Below are positions 8,556 to 16,611 of a DNA stretch of 49,739 nt, piece after piece; position 1 is the first letter of the stretch; every line of letters starts with the position of its first letter. The stretch spans positions 1 to 49,739 of the forward strand of contig CADCVE010000018.1 of assembly GCA_902806065.1 (NCBI GenBank). Direction: 5' to 3'. Made by a program: the position numbers and the translations under genes. The DNA is from an uncultured Rubrobacteraceae bacterium (GTDB taxonomy: Bacteria > Actinomycetota > Rubrobacteria > Rubrobacterales > Rubrobacteraceae). Under the pieces are notes generated by a model. That model was given only the letters and a program-made list of their open reading frames with translations. It was not told the DNA's origin and did no database searches.

Positions 8556-9350
8556 GTGGCGGATGACCTTCGGCTGTACTTCTTTGAGTGCGGCAGCCTG
8601 CAGACTCAGGTGCAGTTGATCAAGATGAACCAGGGGCTCGGGGACCCGTATGAGGTGCCGGTCCCGTTCTTCCTGATCACGCACCCGAGAGGCAACGTCC
8701 TTTACGACGGCGGCAACGCCCTGGAGGTCGCCCAGGACCCCAACGCTCACTGGGGAGAGGCCGTGGTGGAAGCCTACACGCCGGTGATGACGGAGGATGA
8801 CTTCGTCGTGAACCAGCTACAAGCGATGGATATAGACCCGGCCTCGGTGCGCTACGTCGTGCAGTCGCATCTGCATCTCGACCACTCAGGCGCTATCGGC
8901 CACTTCCCCAATGCCGAGTACGTCGTGCAGCGCCGCGAACTGGAGTACGCTTATACCCCGGACTGGTTCCAGAAGCCGGCGTACATCCGCCCGGACTTTG
9001 ACCAGGACGTGACCTGGCTCTTCCTAGACGGCGAGCACGATGACGGTTACGACCTCTTCGGGGACGGCACGATGAAGACGCTCTTTACGCCCGGCCACGC
9101 GCCGGGCCACACCTCCCTAATTGTTACTTTAGAGGAGTCCGGGCCGATGATGCTCACCGCCGACGCCTGCTACACGATGGACCACTACAACAACACCGCG
9201 CTACCCGGCCTGATCCACTCGGCCTCCGATTGCGCGAGCTCGGTCCAGAAGGTACACCGCGCCGTCGACGCCCTGGGCGCGACCGTTGTCACCGGCCACG
9301 ACCCCGACGAATGGCCGAAGTTCAAGCAGGCCCCAGAGTACTACGCGTAA
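8556..9350 (+). CDS. Metallo-beta-lactamase-fold N-acyl homoserine lactonase family protein
   Basis: 264 residues; GTG start with AAGGAGA 7 bases upstream. Two-zinc site visible: HLHLDH at 105-110, GHAPGH at 180-185, and Asp203 (LTADACY). The layout and the N-terminal Tyr/Phe-rich strand resemble AiiA/AhlD-type lactonases, which open the lactone ring of quorum-sensing signals. The same family includes other lactonases, so AHL specificity is likely but unproven. It follows the transhydrogenase gene after 78 bases holding a GTCAGC/GCTGAC inverted pair. A 34-bp palindrome lies just downstream. Confidence 0.75.
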   Translation: MADDLRLYFFECGSLQTQVQLIKMNQGLGDPYEVPVPFFLITHPRGNVLYDGGNALEVAQDPNAHWGEAVVEAYTPVMTEDDFVVNQLQAMDIDPASVRYVVQSHLHLDHSGAIGHFPNAEYVVQRRELEYAYTPDWFQKPAYIRPDFDQDVTWLFLDGEHDDGYDLFGDGTMKTLFTPGHAPGHTSLIVTLEESGPMMLTADACYTMDHYNNTALPGLIHSASDCASSVQKVHRAVDALGATVVTGHDPDEWPKFKQAPEYYA

Positions 9351-9360
9351 CCTATAGCAC

Positions 9361-9394
9361 CCGTCCGGAGCGTTCGATCGAACGCTCCGGACGG
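9361..9394. repeat. Perfect 34-bp palindrome after the lactonase gene
   Basis: Two 17-base arms meet with no loop (centre TTCGATCGAA). The stop codon is 10 bases upstream. No T run follows on either strand, so it could be a rho-assisted terminator, a protein-binding site or a recombination target. Confidence 0.6.
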
Positions 9395-9674
9395 CCAACG
9401 CGAAGCGGAGCCGGAACACCTCTCAACAAACGCTCTCGAAGTGCCTCCACCTCTCTCCAGACGCAGAGTTCGTCCCCGTGCAACATGTATTTAACGTTGT
9501 GTTTACATAGATGAAACAAAAAAGCGGTCGCAAATACTCTATACTGCAACGCTTGAGGATGCTGGGCTAGATACCGCGAAGCCTGAGGGTTCACGGCTGA
9601 TGGTTGGTCCAGTCTAGCGAAAGATAGGGGGTTTGGTGGGCTCGTGTACTCTGAACTGTAAATACTGGTGTTTT
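9395..9674. other. Intergenic stretch without a supported gene
   Basis: Only short unsupported frames. The base composition is lower in GC than the surrounding genes, especially 9480-9540. Promoter elements for the methyltransferase are expected toward the 3' end, but I could not pick a convincing pair. Confidence 0.35.
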
Positions 9675-9773
9675 CCCGGGCTTAGCCTTGGGAGGATGCG
9701 GCTGCGGTGGAGAGGGACGCAAGCGACGAGGGTAACGGAGAGGGCTAAGAGAGACGTTCTGGTCTGTCCCGGG
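9675..9773 (+). promoter_or_regulatory. Possible structured 5' leader of the methyltransferase gene
   Basis: Nested complementary blocks: CCCGGG (9675-9680) with CCCGGG (9768-9773), and CTTAGCC (9681-9687) with GGCTAAG (9743-9749). They enclose a purine-rich core with GNRA-like GCAA and GTAA loops. The element ends about 60 bases before the start codon. I recognise no riboswitch class. It could be a novel leader RNA or chance pairing. Confidence 0.35.
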
Positions 9774-9834
9774 GGGATATGATGCATGGTGAACCTTTAC
9801 CGTTGTTTAATCTCTTGCTAAGGAGGCACCAAAC

Positions 9835-10722
9835 ATGCATAACCGTGAGACGCTGCACCAGAAGTCCGGCAAGGCCGACTTCGAGCTTATCTACGACCTC
9901 GAAGACCCGAGGGAGTACTTCAACGTCCTGGGACAGTTCGGCTACTGCATCCCTCAGCATGGCTACCGCGTATTCTCCGCGCTCATCGAGGCGCGGCGTA
10001 AGGCGGGGAGCGAGGGGTTCGGGAATGGACGGCCTCGTGTAGTGGACGTTTGCTGCTCGTATGGGGTAAACGGCGCTCTCCTCAAGTACGAGACGTCTCT
10101 CGACGAGCTCTACGCGCGCTACCGTTCCGAGGAGCTCGCGAACCTCTCCAGTGAGGAGTTGGCGGAAGTCGACGCCGCTTTCTATAGAGAGCGCCGGAGG
10201 GAGGCAGCGCCAGAGGTTGTTGGAGTGGATGTGGCAAGTAACGCAGTCTCTTATGGCGTTCGCTCCGGGGTCCTCGACGCGGGTTTCGCCGAGAACCTGG
10301 AGGAGAACGAGCCTACGGAGGCGCTCGCGCGGGCTGTCTCCAGCGCCGATCTCCTAACCGTCACGGGCGGCGTTGGGTACATCTCCGAGCGTACCTTCGA
10401 GCGCCTGATCGACTGTGCCGTAGAGGGATCGGGTGGACGGGTACCGTGGGTAGCGGCCTTCGCGCTGCGCTGGGTCTCTTTCGAGCGGATCTCCGAGGTA
10501 CTCTCGGGCTACGGCCTCGTCACCGAGAAGCTCGACGGCCATACGTTCACCCAGCGCCGTTTTACGGGCGACGTCGAGCGTGAGTACGTGCTGGAAGAAC
10601 TCGCTGAAATGGATGTAGACTCGACCGGCAAGGAGGACACTGGTTGGTACCACGCCGACTTCTACCTCGCCCGTCCCGCCAATGAGGCGAACGTTCCGCT
10701 CGAGATGCTACTCGCACTTTAG
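9835..10722 (+). CDS. SAM-dependent methyltransferase-like protein of unknown target
   Basis: 295 residues; ATG with AAGGAGG 8 bases upstream. The glycine-rich motif I of Rossmann methyltransferases is seen as PRVVDVCCSYGVNGALL (about 67-83), with the acidic end of the second strand at VVGVDVASNAVSYG and a later strand in SADLLTVTGGVGYI. The motif has CCSYG in place of the usual GxGxG, so cofactor binding is likely but not certain. The N-terminal 60 residues and a charged insert at about 85-120 are not familiar. It is convergent with the asparagine synthase gene. Substrate unknown. Confidence 0.6.
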   Translation: MHNRETLHQKSGKADFELIYDLEDPREYFNVLGQFGYCIPQHGYRVFSALIEARRKAGSEGFGNGRPRVVDVCCSYGVNGALLKYETSLDELYARYRSEELANLSSEELAEVDAAFYRERRREAAPEVVGVDVASNAVSYGVRSGVLDAGFAENLEENEPTEALARAVSSADLLTVTGGVGYISERTFERLIDCAVEGSGGRVPWVAAFALRWVSFERISEVLSGYGLVTEKLDGHTFTQRRFTGDVEREYVLEELAEMDVDSTGKEDTGWYHADFYLARPANEANVPLEMLLAL

Positions 10723-10766
10723 CGATCCACCTGGCAGCCACTGGCTGTCAGCTAAGGGCTGTAACG

Positions 10767-10807
10767 ACGGACCCACCTCGCGCCATAACCGCGCGAGGTG
10801 GGTCCGT
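10767..10807. terminator. Hairpin between convergent methyltransferase and asparagine synthase genes
   Basis: Perfect 17-bp inverted repeat (10767-10783 with 10791-10807, loop CATAACC). It is GC-rich, has no long T tract, and probably serves both strands. Confidence 0.65.
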
Positions 10808-10862
10808 TACTTTGGATCGATGAGCGGCTAGGGAAGCCCGGAGCCGGATTCGGTGCCGACTG

Positions 10863-12395
10863 CTAGGCCGTTGCGAAGCGTCCCATGACCTGGCTGGGAC
10901 GTACTTCTTCAAAGCAATCGCGGAAGATACGGTAGTAAGCGACCTCCTCGCGAGTGCGTAGGGGAGGATCGACCTCGTTACGCTCGCGTTCGAACTCCTC
11001 GTCGCTAACGGTCTCTTCCATCTTCTCTTGCAGGACCGAAGACGCGCCGGAGCCGTCACCGAACTGGGCCTTCTTGCGCCACAGGAAGTCCTCGGGGAGC
11101 CAGCCGTCGAAGGCCTGGCGGAGGAGACGCTTCTCGGGTTGATCCTCGCCGGCGAGCTTCCACCCGGCGGGGAGGGAGAGACCAAGCTCGATCATACCGA
11201 GCTCCAGGAACGGCACGCGGGCTTCGAGGCCGTGGGCCATCGTTACCCTATCGCCCCGCTGGAGGTTGAGGTTGTGCAGGCCCTCGATGGTGCGGATCAG
11301 CTCGGTGTGCAGGTCCTCCTCGGTCTCGAAGTCCTCGAAGTACTCGTAGCCGGCGAAGATCTCATCGGCCCCTTCGCCAGTGAGCACCACCTTGACGTAC
11401 TGCGCAGCGAACTTCGCGAGTATGTAGTTCGGCACCGCGCTCCTGACGAGCGAAGGGTCGAAGTTCTCGATGACCCGCACGACCTCGGGCAGAATCCGCA
11501 GGGCGTCCTCCGAGGTATAAATACTCTCGTAGTGCTCCGTCCCGAGATACTCTGCGACGGCCCGGGCGGCCTTGAGGTCCGGGGAATCTTCGAGCCCGAC
11601 CGCGAAGGTCTTTAGCTTCTCGCCGCGCTTCTCGTACCAGCGTTGGGCGATGGCGGCGATAAGGTTGGAGTCGAGGCCGCCGGAGAGGAACACGCCCACC
11701 GGCACGTCACCCATCATCTGGCCTTCGACAGTCTCTATTAGTTGATCACGCACCCTCTTCAGGATGCTGTCAGGGATCGGAGCGCCGGGCTCGGAGGGGC
11801 CTTCGAACTGCTCTAGCTCCTCCATGTCGCGGGGGACGGCGGTGGCGAAGCATACCAGGCCGCTCTCCGGAGTCCAGTAGTGGCCGGGGGGGAAGGCCTC
11901 CACGTGAGGCTGCCAGTCCTCGTCGTAGGCCCTGAGCTCCGAGGCGAAGCGTACGTTGCCGTTCCAGCGTGCCCAGTACAGCGGTTTGATGCCCACCGGG
12001 TCGCGGGCGGCCACGAAGCGGCCGTCCTCACCGGCGATAATGAAGGCGAACATGCCATGCATCTCTGAGAAGGCGTCCGGTCCCTTAGTGTCGAAGAGGT
12101 GCAGGGCGACCTCGTTGTCGGACCTCGTTAAAAAGCGGTCTCGCGGGAAGTTCTCCCGGATCTCTTCGTGGTTGTAGATCTCACCGTTTCCGACCATAAC
12201 CAGGTCGCCCGACTTCGTCTTTAGCGGTTGTTTGCCACCCTCGACATCCACAATGGAGAGACGCCGGTGGCCGAGCCAGTTGCCGGCGATCTCGATGCTT
12301 CCCTCACCATCGGGGCCACGATGGACCAGGCGATCCAGCATCCGTTCCGCGACGTCGGGTTCGATACCACCATAGTCTCCAGCGATTCCACACAT
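10863..12395 (-). CDS. asnB: Glutamine-hydrolysing asparagine synthase family protein
   Basis: 510 residues, starting MCGIAGDYGG, so the N-terminal nucleophile cysteine of the glutaminase domain becomes residue 1 after Met removal. HRGPDGEG (25-32) and RSDNEVAL (91-98) are glutaminase signatures. The ATP-PPi loop SGGLDS is at 238-243 and a second conserved stretch is EGADEIFAGYEYF. The enzyme makes an amide from a carboxylate using glutamine and ATP, and AsnB itself makes asparagine. GAGAGGAG precedes the ATG. Divergent from a nitrilase-family gene and convergent with a methyltransferase, so a modified substrate other than aspartate is possible. Confidence 0.85.
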   Translation of the reverse strand: MCGIAGDYGGIEPDVAERMLDRLVHRGPDGEGSIEIAGNWLGHRRLSIVDVEGGKQPLKTKSGDLVMVGNGEIYNHEEIRENFPRDRFLTRSDNEVALHLFDTKGPDAFSEMHGMFAFIIAGEDGRFVAARDPVGIKPLYWARWNGNVRFASELRAYDEDWQPHVEAFPPGHYWTPESGLVCFATAVPRDMEELEQFEGPSEPGAPIPDSILKRVRDQLIETVEGQMMGDVPVGVFLSGGLDSNLIAAIAQRWYEKRGEKLKTFAVGLEDSPDLKAARAVAEYLGTEHYESIYTSEDALRILPEVVRVIENFDPSLVRSAVPNYILAKFAAQYVKVVLTGEGADEIFAGYEYFEDFETEEDLHTELIRTIEGLHNLNLQRGDRVTMAHGLEARVPFLELGMIELGLSLPAGWKLAGEDQPEKRLLRQAFDGWLPEDFLWRKKAQFGDGSGASSVLQEKMEETVSDEEFERERNEVDPPLRTREEVAYYRIFRDCFEEVRPSQVMGRFATA

Positions 12396-12810
12396 GACGT
12401 CTTACGCTCCTCTCGGATTAATCTCGGTAGCCCGTTCGTCCTATTACCCTATTGCGCCGGCGTTAATCGCGGCGCGGGCCCCGATGGATGGGTGTGCGTG
12501 AGCGGCATGCTGGGCTTCTATCTCTATCTCCGGCGCGCCAGCCCTTTGATCCAAATGCGACCTGTGGAAGCATATAAACATACCATACCATGTTGCCCGT
12601 ACACGGGTAGCCTGTCAATTCTACTTTTGTACAATTAAGTCCGAGTTAACCTGCTAGATACTCATCCTCTGGGCCATTCCAGCACCCGTCCGAAACGCTT
12701 AGACTACGGCCGAGTTCTTGTAGAGCGAGGTTTTTACCTCCCGCGATAGGGGTTTACAGAGCGGGGAGTTGCAAGGCTCGGATGATGTGGATTTTAGGGG
12801 AGGAGTGAGT
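12396..12810. other. Divergent intergenic region between asnB and the nitrilase gene
   Basis: No gene supported. On the minus strand TTGACA (12618-12613) could be a -35 element for asnB, but a clear -10 is lacking. Beside it is a small hairpin, CCCGT with ACGGG (12596-12607), which could be an operator. The centre (12570-12650) is AT-rich. Confidence 0.3.
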
Positions 12811-13692
12811 GTGAGGCAGGTAATTCACGGTGAATTCGGACCAGCCAACGTTGAGTTCGCGGATGCGGCCGCGCTCTTACGAACTTACTCCGCCGTGTCT
12901 CTGAACCTGAGCCCCGAGCCCGGAGACGTAAAGGCAAACCTCCGTTTGGCAGCGAAGGAGATCACCGCCGCAAAGCTCGCGCAACCGGACCTCGGGTGGG
13001 TCGTTCTACCGGAGCTCTTTACCTGCGCGTACTCCAACCTCGCTTCGGTTCACCACTACGCCGAGGACGCCGAGCTGGGGGAGAGCGCCCGCTTCTTCAC
13101 CTCCCTCGCCCGCGACCTCGGGTTGTACATTGCCTACGGCTTCCCCGAGCGGCTCCCGGGTACGGCGGGAGCCTCCGGCGTCTGTGACAGTGCGAACCTC
13201 GTCGGACCGGAGGGTGTGATGCTCACCTACCGCAAGCGGCACCTGGTGTGTACGACCGGGGAGAACCTCGTCTTCGTTCCGGGGATGGAGCTTCCGGTCG
13301 TGGAGGCGGGTGGGATGAAGGTGGCGCTCGTCATCTGTTGGGACCTTGGTTTCCCTGAGGTGGCCCGCGAAGCCGCGCTCTTGGGGGCCGACCTGATCCT
13401 GGCCCCCGCTGGATGGCGGGAGCCGTGGGGAGCCCAGTACGAGCTTTCGTGCGCCGCCCGCGCCCTGGACAACGCCGTCTACCTTGTAAGCGCCAACCAA
13501 CTCGGTGTCTACCCCGAGGCTCACTTCGAGACTCCGGGCCACGCCTACGGCCCCGATGGGCTGCGCGTCTCGGAGAGCGTAGGTGAACGGAGCGTCTGCG
13601 GCGTGGACCCCCGAATCCCCATGCAGTGGAGAGGTTTCTACGGCAACACGCTGCTTGACGACGAAGCCGTCGCTTTGGAGGTCTGCTCGTAG
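12811..13692 (+). CDS. Nitrilase-superfamily carbon-nitrogen hydrolase
   Basis: GTG start at 12811, with GGGGAGGAG 6 bases upstream; an earlier in-frame start at 12769 lacks such a site. 293 residues. The Glu-Lys-Cys triad is visible: Glu68 (LPELF), Lys142 (TYRKRHL) and Cys176 (VICWDLGFPE). The Cys context (CWD, FPE) suits aliphatic amidase or carbamoylase-like branches that hydrolyse amides, rather than true nitrilases. The N-terminus has an extra 25 residues before the first strand. Its position next to an amide-forming asparagine synthase is noteworthy. Confidence 0.75.
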   Translation: MRQVIHGEFGPANVEFADAAALLRTYSAVSLNLSPEPGDVKANLRLAAKEITAAKLAQPDLGWVVLPELFTCAYSNLASVHHYAEDAELGESARFFTSLARDLGLYIAYGFPERLPGTAGASGVCDSANLVGPEGVMLTYRKRHLVCTTGENLVFVPGMELPVVEAGGMKVALVICWDLGFPEVAREAALLGADLILAPAGWREPWGAQYELSCAARALDNAVYLVSANQLGVYPEAHFETPGHAYGPDGLRVSESVGERSVCGVDPRIPMQWRGFYGNTLLDDEAVALEVCS

Positions 13693-13812
13693 AGGTCGTT
13701 GGAGAGAGACGTTCCACGCACGACAGCGCCTGCATCCATAAGACGATGTGGGCGCTACGTATCAATCGGGGCGAATTTCGGAGGGCTCGCGGAGCGCAGT
13801 AGATAAGTGACT

Positions 13813-13850
13813 TTGATTGCACGCAAGTGTTTCTGTATACTTGTGCGTGC
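13813..13850 (+). promoter_or_regulatory. Promoter of the osmoprotectant transporter operon with overlapping inverted repeat
   Basis: TTGATT (13813-13818), 17-base spacer, TATACT (13836-13841). An imperfect inverted repeat, GCACGCAAGT (13819-13828) with ACTTGTGCGTGC (13839-13850), covers the spacer and -10 element, as expected for a repressor operator. Confidence 0.55.
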
Positions 13851-13910
13851 TGGGTAGAGGACTTTGTAGCGCTTTTGTACCAGCAACGTATCAGAGAAGG
13901 AGTTGGTTGC

Positions 13911-13958
13911 ATGGTTATGTGTGAGCAGGGTTGGCGAGGAGAGCATGGGGTTTCTTAG
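13911..13958 (+). CDS. Possible 15-codon leader peptide before the permease gene
   Basis: ATG with AAGGAG 8 bases upstream reads MVMCEQGWRGEHGVS and stops 11 bases inside the permease gene, whose own ribosome site (GAGGAG) is only 3 bases from its ATG. This arrangement suggests translational coupling. A TTG at 13903 could instead start the permease frame directly; the leader is uncertain. Confidence 0.3.
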   Translation: MVMCEQGWRGEHGVS

Positions 13959-14595
13959 ATACTTAGCTAGTCGTTGGGAACACTTACTGGAGTTGGCTAT
14001 TGCGCATGCTCAGGTCGTGTTCCTTTCGTTGCTGATCGCCACGGTGATCGGGGTGACGGCTGGTGTGCTGGTGTATCGCAGGGAGCGTAGCGCGGAGGTC
14101 GTATTGGCCGTTACGAGTACCTTTTTGACGATACCGTCCTTCGCTTTGTTTGGGTTGTTGCTTCCTGTATTCGGGCTTGGTTGGACGCCGACCGTCTTCG
14201 CGCTGGTGGTCTACGCGCTGTTGCCGATAGTGCGCAATACGGTCGTGGGGTTGCGGAGTGTGGATCCGGCGATAACCGAGAGCGCGCAGGGCATGGGCAT
14301 GAGCCGCTGGCGGCGGCTGTTCGAGATCGAGCTGCCGCTGGCGTGGCCGGTGATCCTCACCGGCGTGCGGGTCTCGACTTTGATCATCGTCGGTATCGCC
14401 GCGATCGCCGCTTACGTAAACGGTCCCGGATTGGGAGAGGATATCTTCCAGGGCATCTCCCGTATCGGTAGCGCCACGGCCCTCAACCTGGTTCTCGGGG
14501 CGGTGCTGGCCATCGTCTTGCTTGCCCTCATTTTCGACGGTTTCTTTGCTTTATTGGGAAAACTTACTACCTCGCGAGGTTTATATGACCGATAA
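13945..14595 (+). CDS. Glycine betaine/choline-type ABC transporter permease
   Basis: ATG at 13945, giving 216 residues, the usual size of OpuCB/OpuCD/ProW-like inner-membrane subunits. Five or six membrane segments are visible, and the EAA-type loop reads ITESAQGMGMSRWRRLFEIE with ELPLAWPVILTGVR after it, the site that docks to the ATPase. First of a four-gene set for compatible-solute uptake. Its stop overlaps the ATPase start. Substrate (betaine, choline, carnitine) cannot be told apart. Confidence 0.88.
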   Translation: MGFLRYLASRWEHLLELAIAHAQVVFLSLLIATVIGVTAGVLVYRRERSAEVVLAVTSTFLTIPSFALFGLLLPVFGLGWTPTVFALVVYALLPIVRNTVVGLRSVDPAITESAQGMGMSRWRRLFEIELPLAWPVILTGVRVSTLIIVGIAAIAAYVNGPGLGEDIFQGISRIGSATALNLVLGAVLAIVLLALIFDGFFALLGKLTTSRGLYDR

Positions 14596-15799
14596 CGGTT
14601 CGAGAAACGTTGGCATTGCAAAGGACGCGCCGGAGACCATGATCCGGCTGGAGAACCTGTCCAAGATCTTCCCCGGACAGACGGAACCGGCGGTCGACAA
14701 CCTTTCAATGGAGATACCGGAGGGTGAGATCGTGGTGTTCGTCGGGCCTTCCGGGTGCGGCAAGACCACGACGATGAAGATGATCAACCGCATCATCGAA
14801 CCAAGCTCCGGTAGGATATTCTTGCAGGGCGAGGACGTGACGAAGGTGAACGCGGACAAGCTACGGCGGCGCATTGGTTACGTTATTCAGCAGATCGGGC
14901 TCTTCCCACATATGACTATCGCGGAGAACATCGCGACGGTTCCGAAGATGCTCGGATGGGAGAAGAAGCGTATCTCCGACAGAGTGGACGAGTTGCTTGA
15001 GACCGTAAGCATGGACCTGTCTTACAGGAACCGCTACCCGAAGGAGCTGTCGGGTGGACAGCGCCAGCGCATCGGAGTGGCGCGCGCAATGGCGGCCGAC
15101 CCGCCGGTACTGCTCATGGACGAGCCGTTCGGGGCGATAGACCCGATCACGCGAGAGAGGTTGCAGAACGAGTTTCTACGACTGCAGGCCGAGATCAAGA
15201 AGACCATCGTGTTCGTTACCCACGATATAGACGAAGCGATAAAGATGGGCGACCGGATCGCGATCCTTCAAACAAAGTCCAGGATCGCCCAATTCGACAC
15301 CCCGGAGCGCATCCTGACCGACCCGGCCAACGAGTTTGTCGAGGACTTTATCGGGGCCGGAGCATCCATAAAGCGCCTGAGCCTCAGCCAGGTGCGGGAT
15401 ATAAAGACGGCTAGCTGGCCGGTCGCCAAGCTCTCCGAGGAGCGCGAGGCGGTGCGCGAGCTAATGAGGAAGTCCGGCAAGGAGCATGTGCTGCTGCTCG
15501 ACGACCGCCGCCGCCCGAAGCGGTGGGTGAGCGCGGACGACCTCGCATACGGAGGCAGGTTGGAGGAGGCCGGGTGGCCGGCCGTCGCCGTGGTCGAGGA
15601 AGGGTCCAGTTTGTACAACGTGCTGGATACCATGATCACCTCCTACAAAGGCTCGGCAATCGTCGTGGACGGCGAGGGCCGCTACGAGGGGGTGGTGGAC
15701 TTCGACACGGTACTCGGGGCGATCAACGAGATGCGCCCCCTGGAGCAGCAGCGCCCGGAGCTAGCCGAAGACGCTGCCGAGCAGAGGAACCGATCCTAG
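14585..15799 (+). CDS. Betaine-type ABC transporter ATP-binding protein with CBS-like tail
   Basis: ATG at 14585 overlaps the permease by 11 bases. 404 residues. Walker A GPSGCGKTT (54-62), signature LSGGQRQR (155-162), Walker B LLMDEP (176-181). The family-typical IQQIGLFPHMT identifies the OpuA/OpuC/ProV group. Residues about 280-385 form a degenerate CBS pair (KEHVLLLDDRRRPKRWVSAD; GSAIVVDGEGRYEGVVDFDT), which in OpuA senses ionic strength. It stops immediately before the next ATG (zero gap). Confidence 0.92.
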   Translation: MTDNGSRNVGIAKDAPETMIRLENLSKIFPGQTEPAVDNLSMEIPEGEIVVFVGPSGCGKTTTMKMINRIIEPSSGRIFLQGEDVTKVNADKLRRRIGYVIQQIGLFPHMTIAENIATVPKMLGWEKKRISDRVDELLETVSMDLSYRNRYPKELSGGQRQRIGVARAMAADPPVLLMDEPFGAIDPITRERLQNEFLRLQAEIKKTIVFVTHDIDEAIKMGDRIAILQTKSRIAQFDTPERILTDPANEFVEDFIGAGASIKRLSLSQVRDIKTASWPVAKLSEEREAVRELMRKSGKEHVLLLDDRRRPKRWVSADDLAYGGRLEEAGWPAVAVVEEGSSLYNVLDTMITSYKGSAIVVDGEGRYEGVVDFDTVLGAINEMRPLEQQRPELAEDAAEQRNRS

Positions 15800-16555
15800 A
15801 TGACGGTCGTACCGGCCAAGACGGGAGGCGCCCTTCCCCGCTGGGTGGGCTATCTGACGAAGCCCGTTTTACTCGGGCTGGCGTGTCTGGCGCTGTACTT
15901 GTGGGTTAGCGGCCTGGAGCTCGACAGCATAGAGCAGCGCGAGTTGAACGCGGCAAACATCACCCAGCGCTTTATCGAGCACCTTCAGCTTACGGCCGCG
16001 GCCACTGCGGCGGTCGTCGTGCTGGCAGTCTCCGCCGGCGTGCTGCTCACCCGGCCGTTCGCGAGCCGGGTCTCGTCCGTGCTGGTCAACGTGGCGAATA
16101 TCGGCCAGGGCTTGCCGTCCGTTGGGGTGCTCGCGTTGCTGGCGATATTCTTCGGGCTGGGTTTTCGGTACGCTCTAATAGGCTTGATCGCCTACGCCTT
16201 CCTGCCGGTATTGCGGAACACGATGGTCGGGCTGCGGCAGGTGGACCGCTCCGTTATCGAGGCCGGGCGAGGGATGGGGATGTCCAAGAACGCGGTTCTG
16301 TTCCGCATCGAGCTACCGCTGGCCGTCCCGATTATGCTAGCTGGCATCCGAACCGCGCTGGTCATTACCATCGGTACGGCGACGCTGGCGACGTTCATCG
16401 GGGCCGGAGGACTTGGCGCCCTCATAGAGACCGGTATCTCCCTGAACCGCACGCCCGTCCTGGTTACCGGCGCCGTCCTGACCTCGGTTCTGGCCCTGTT
16501 CGTGGACTGGCTGGCGGGCGTGGCGGAGGATATTTTGCGGCCGAAGGGGTTGTAG
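15800..16555 (+). CDS. Second betaine-type ABC transporter permease
   Basis: 251 residues; ATG adjoins the TAG of the ATPase. It is a paralogue of the first permease: VIEAGRGMGMSKNAVLFRIE then ELPLAVPIMLAGIR repeats the ATPase-docking loop. It has an extra N-terminal membrane helix (LLGLACLALYLWVSGL) and an external segment before the core. The two permeases probably form a heterodimer, as in OpuC/OsmU-type systems. Confidence 0.9.
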   Translation: MTVVPAKTGGALPRWVGYLTKPVLLGLACLALYLWVSGLELDSIEQRELNAANITQRFIEHLQLTAAATAAVVVLAVSAGVLLTRPFASRVSSVLVNVANIGQGLPSVGVLALLAIFFGLGFRYALIGLIAYAFLPVLRNTMVGLRQVDRSVIEAGRGMGMSKNAVLFRIELPLAVPIMLAGIRTALVITIGTATLATFIGAGGLGALIETGISLNRTPVLVTGAVLTSVLALFVDWLAGVAEDILRPKGL

Positions 16556-16611
16556 CCGGTCACCCCGAGGCAAGTGGTATTGCAACCAACCTTAGAAGGA
16601 GGAGTAAAGTC

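Noticed and set aside
9352-9594. 80-codon minus-strand frame after the lactonase gene
   Set aside because: Part of it is translated from the perfect palindrome; no start signal and no family.
9688-9745. Resemblance of GGGACGCAAGC...GGGCTAAG in the leader to the c-di-GMP (GEMM) riboswitch
   Set aside because: The required upstream half (GCACAGGGCAAACC-like) is absent and the order of elements does not fit.
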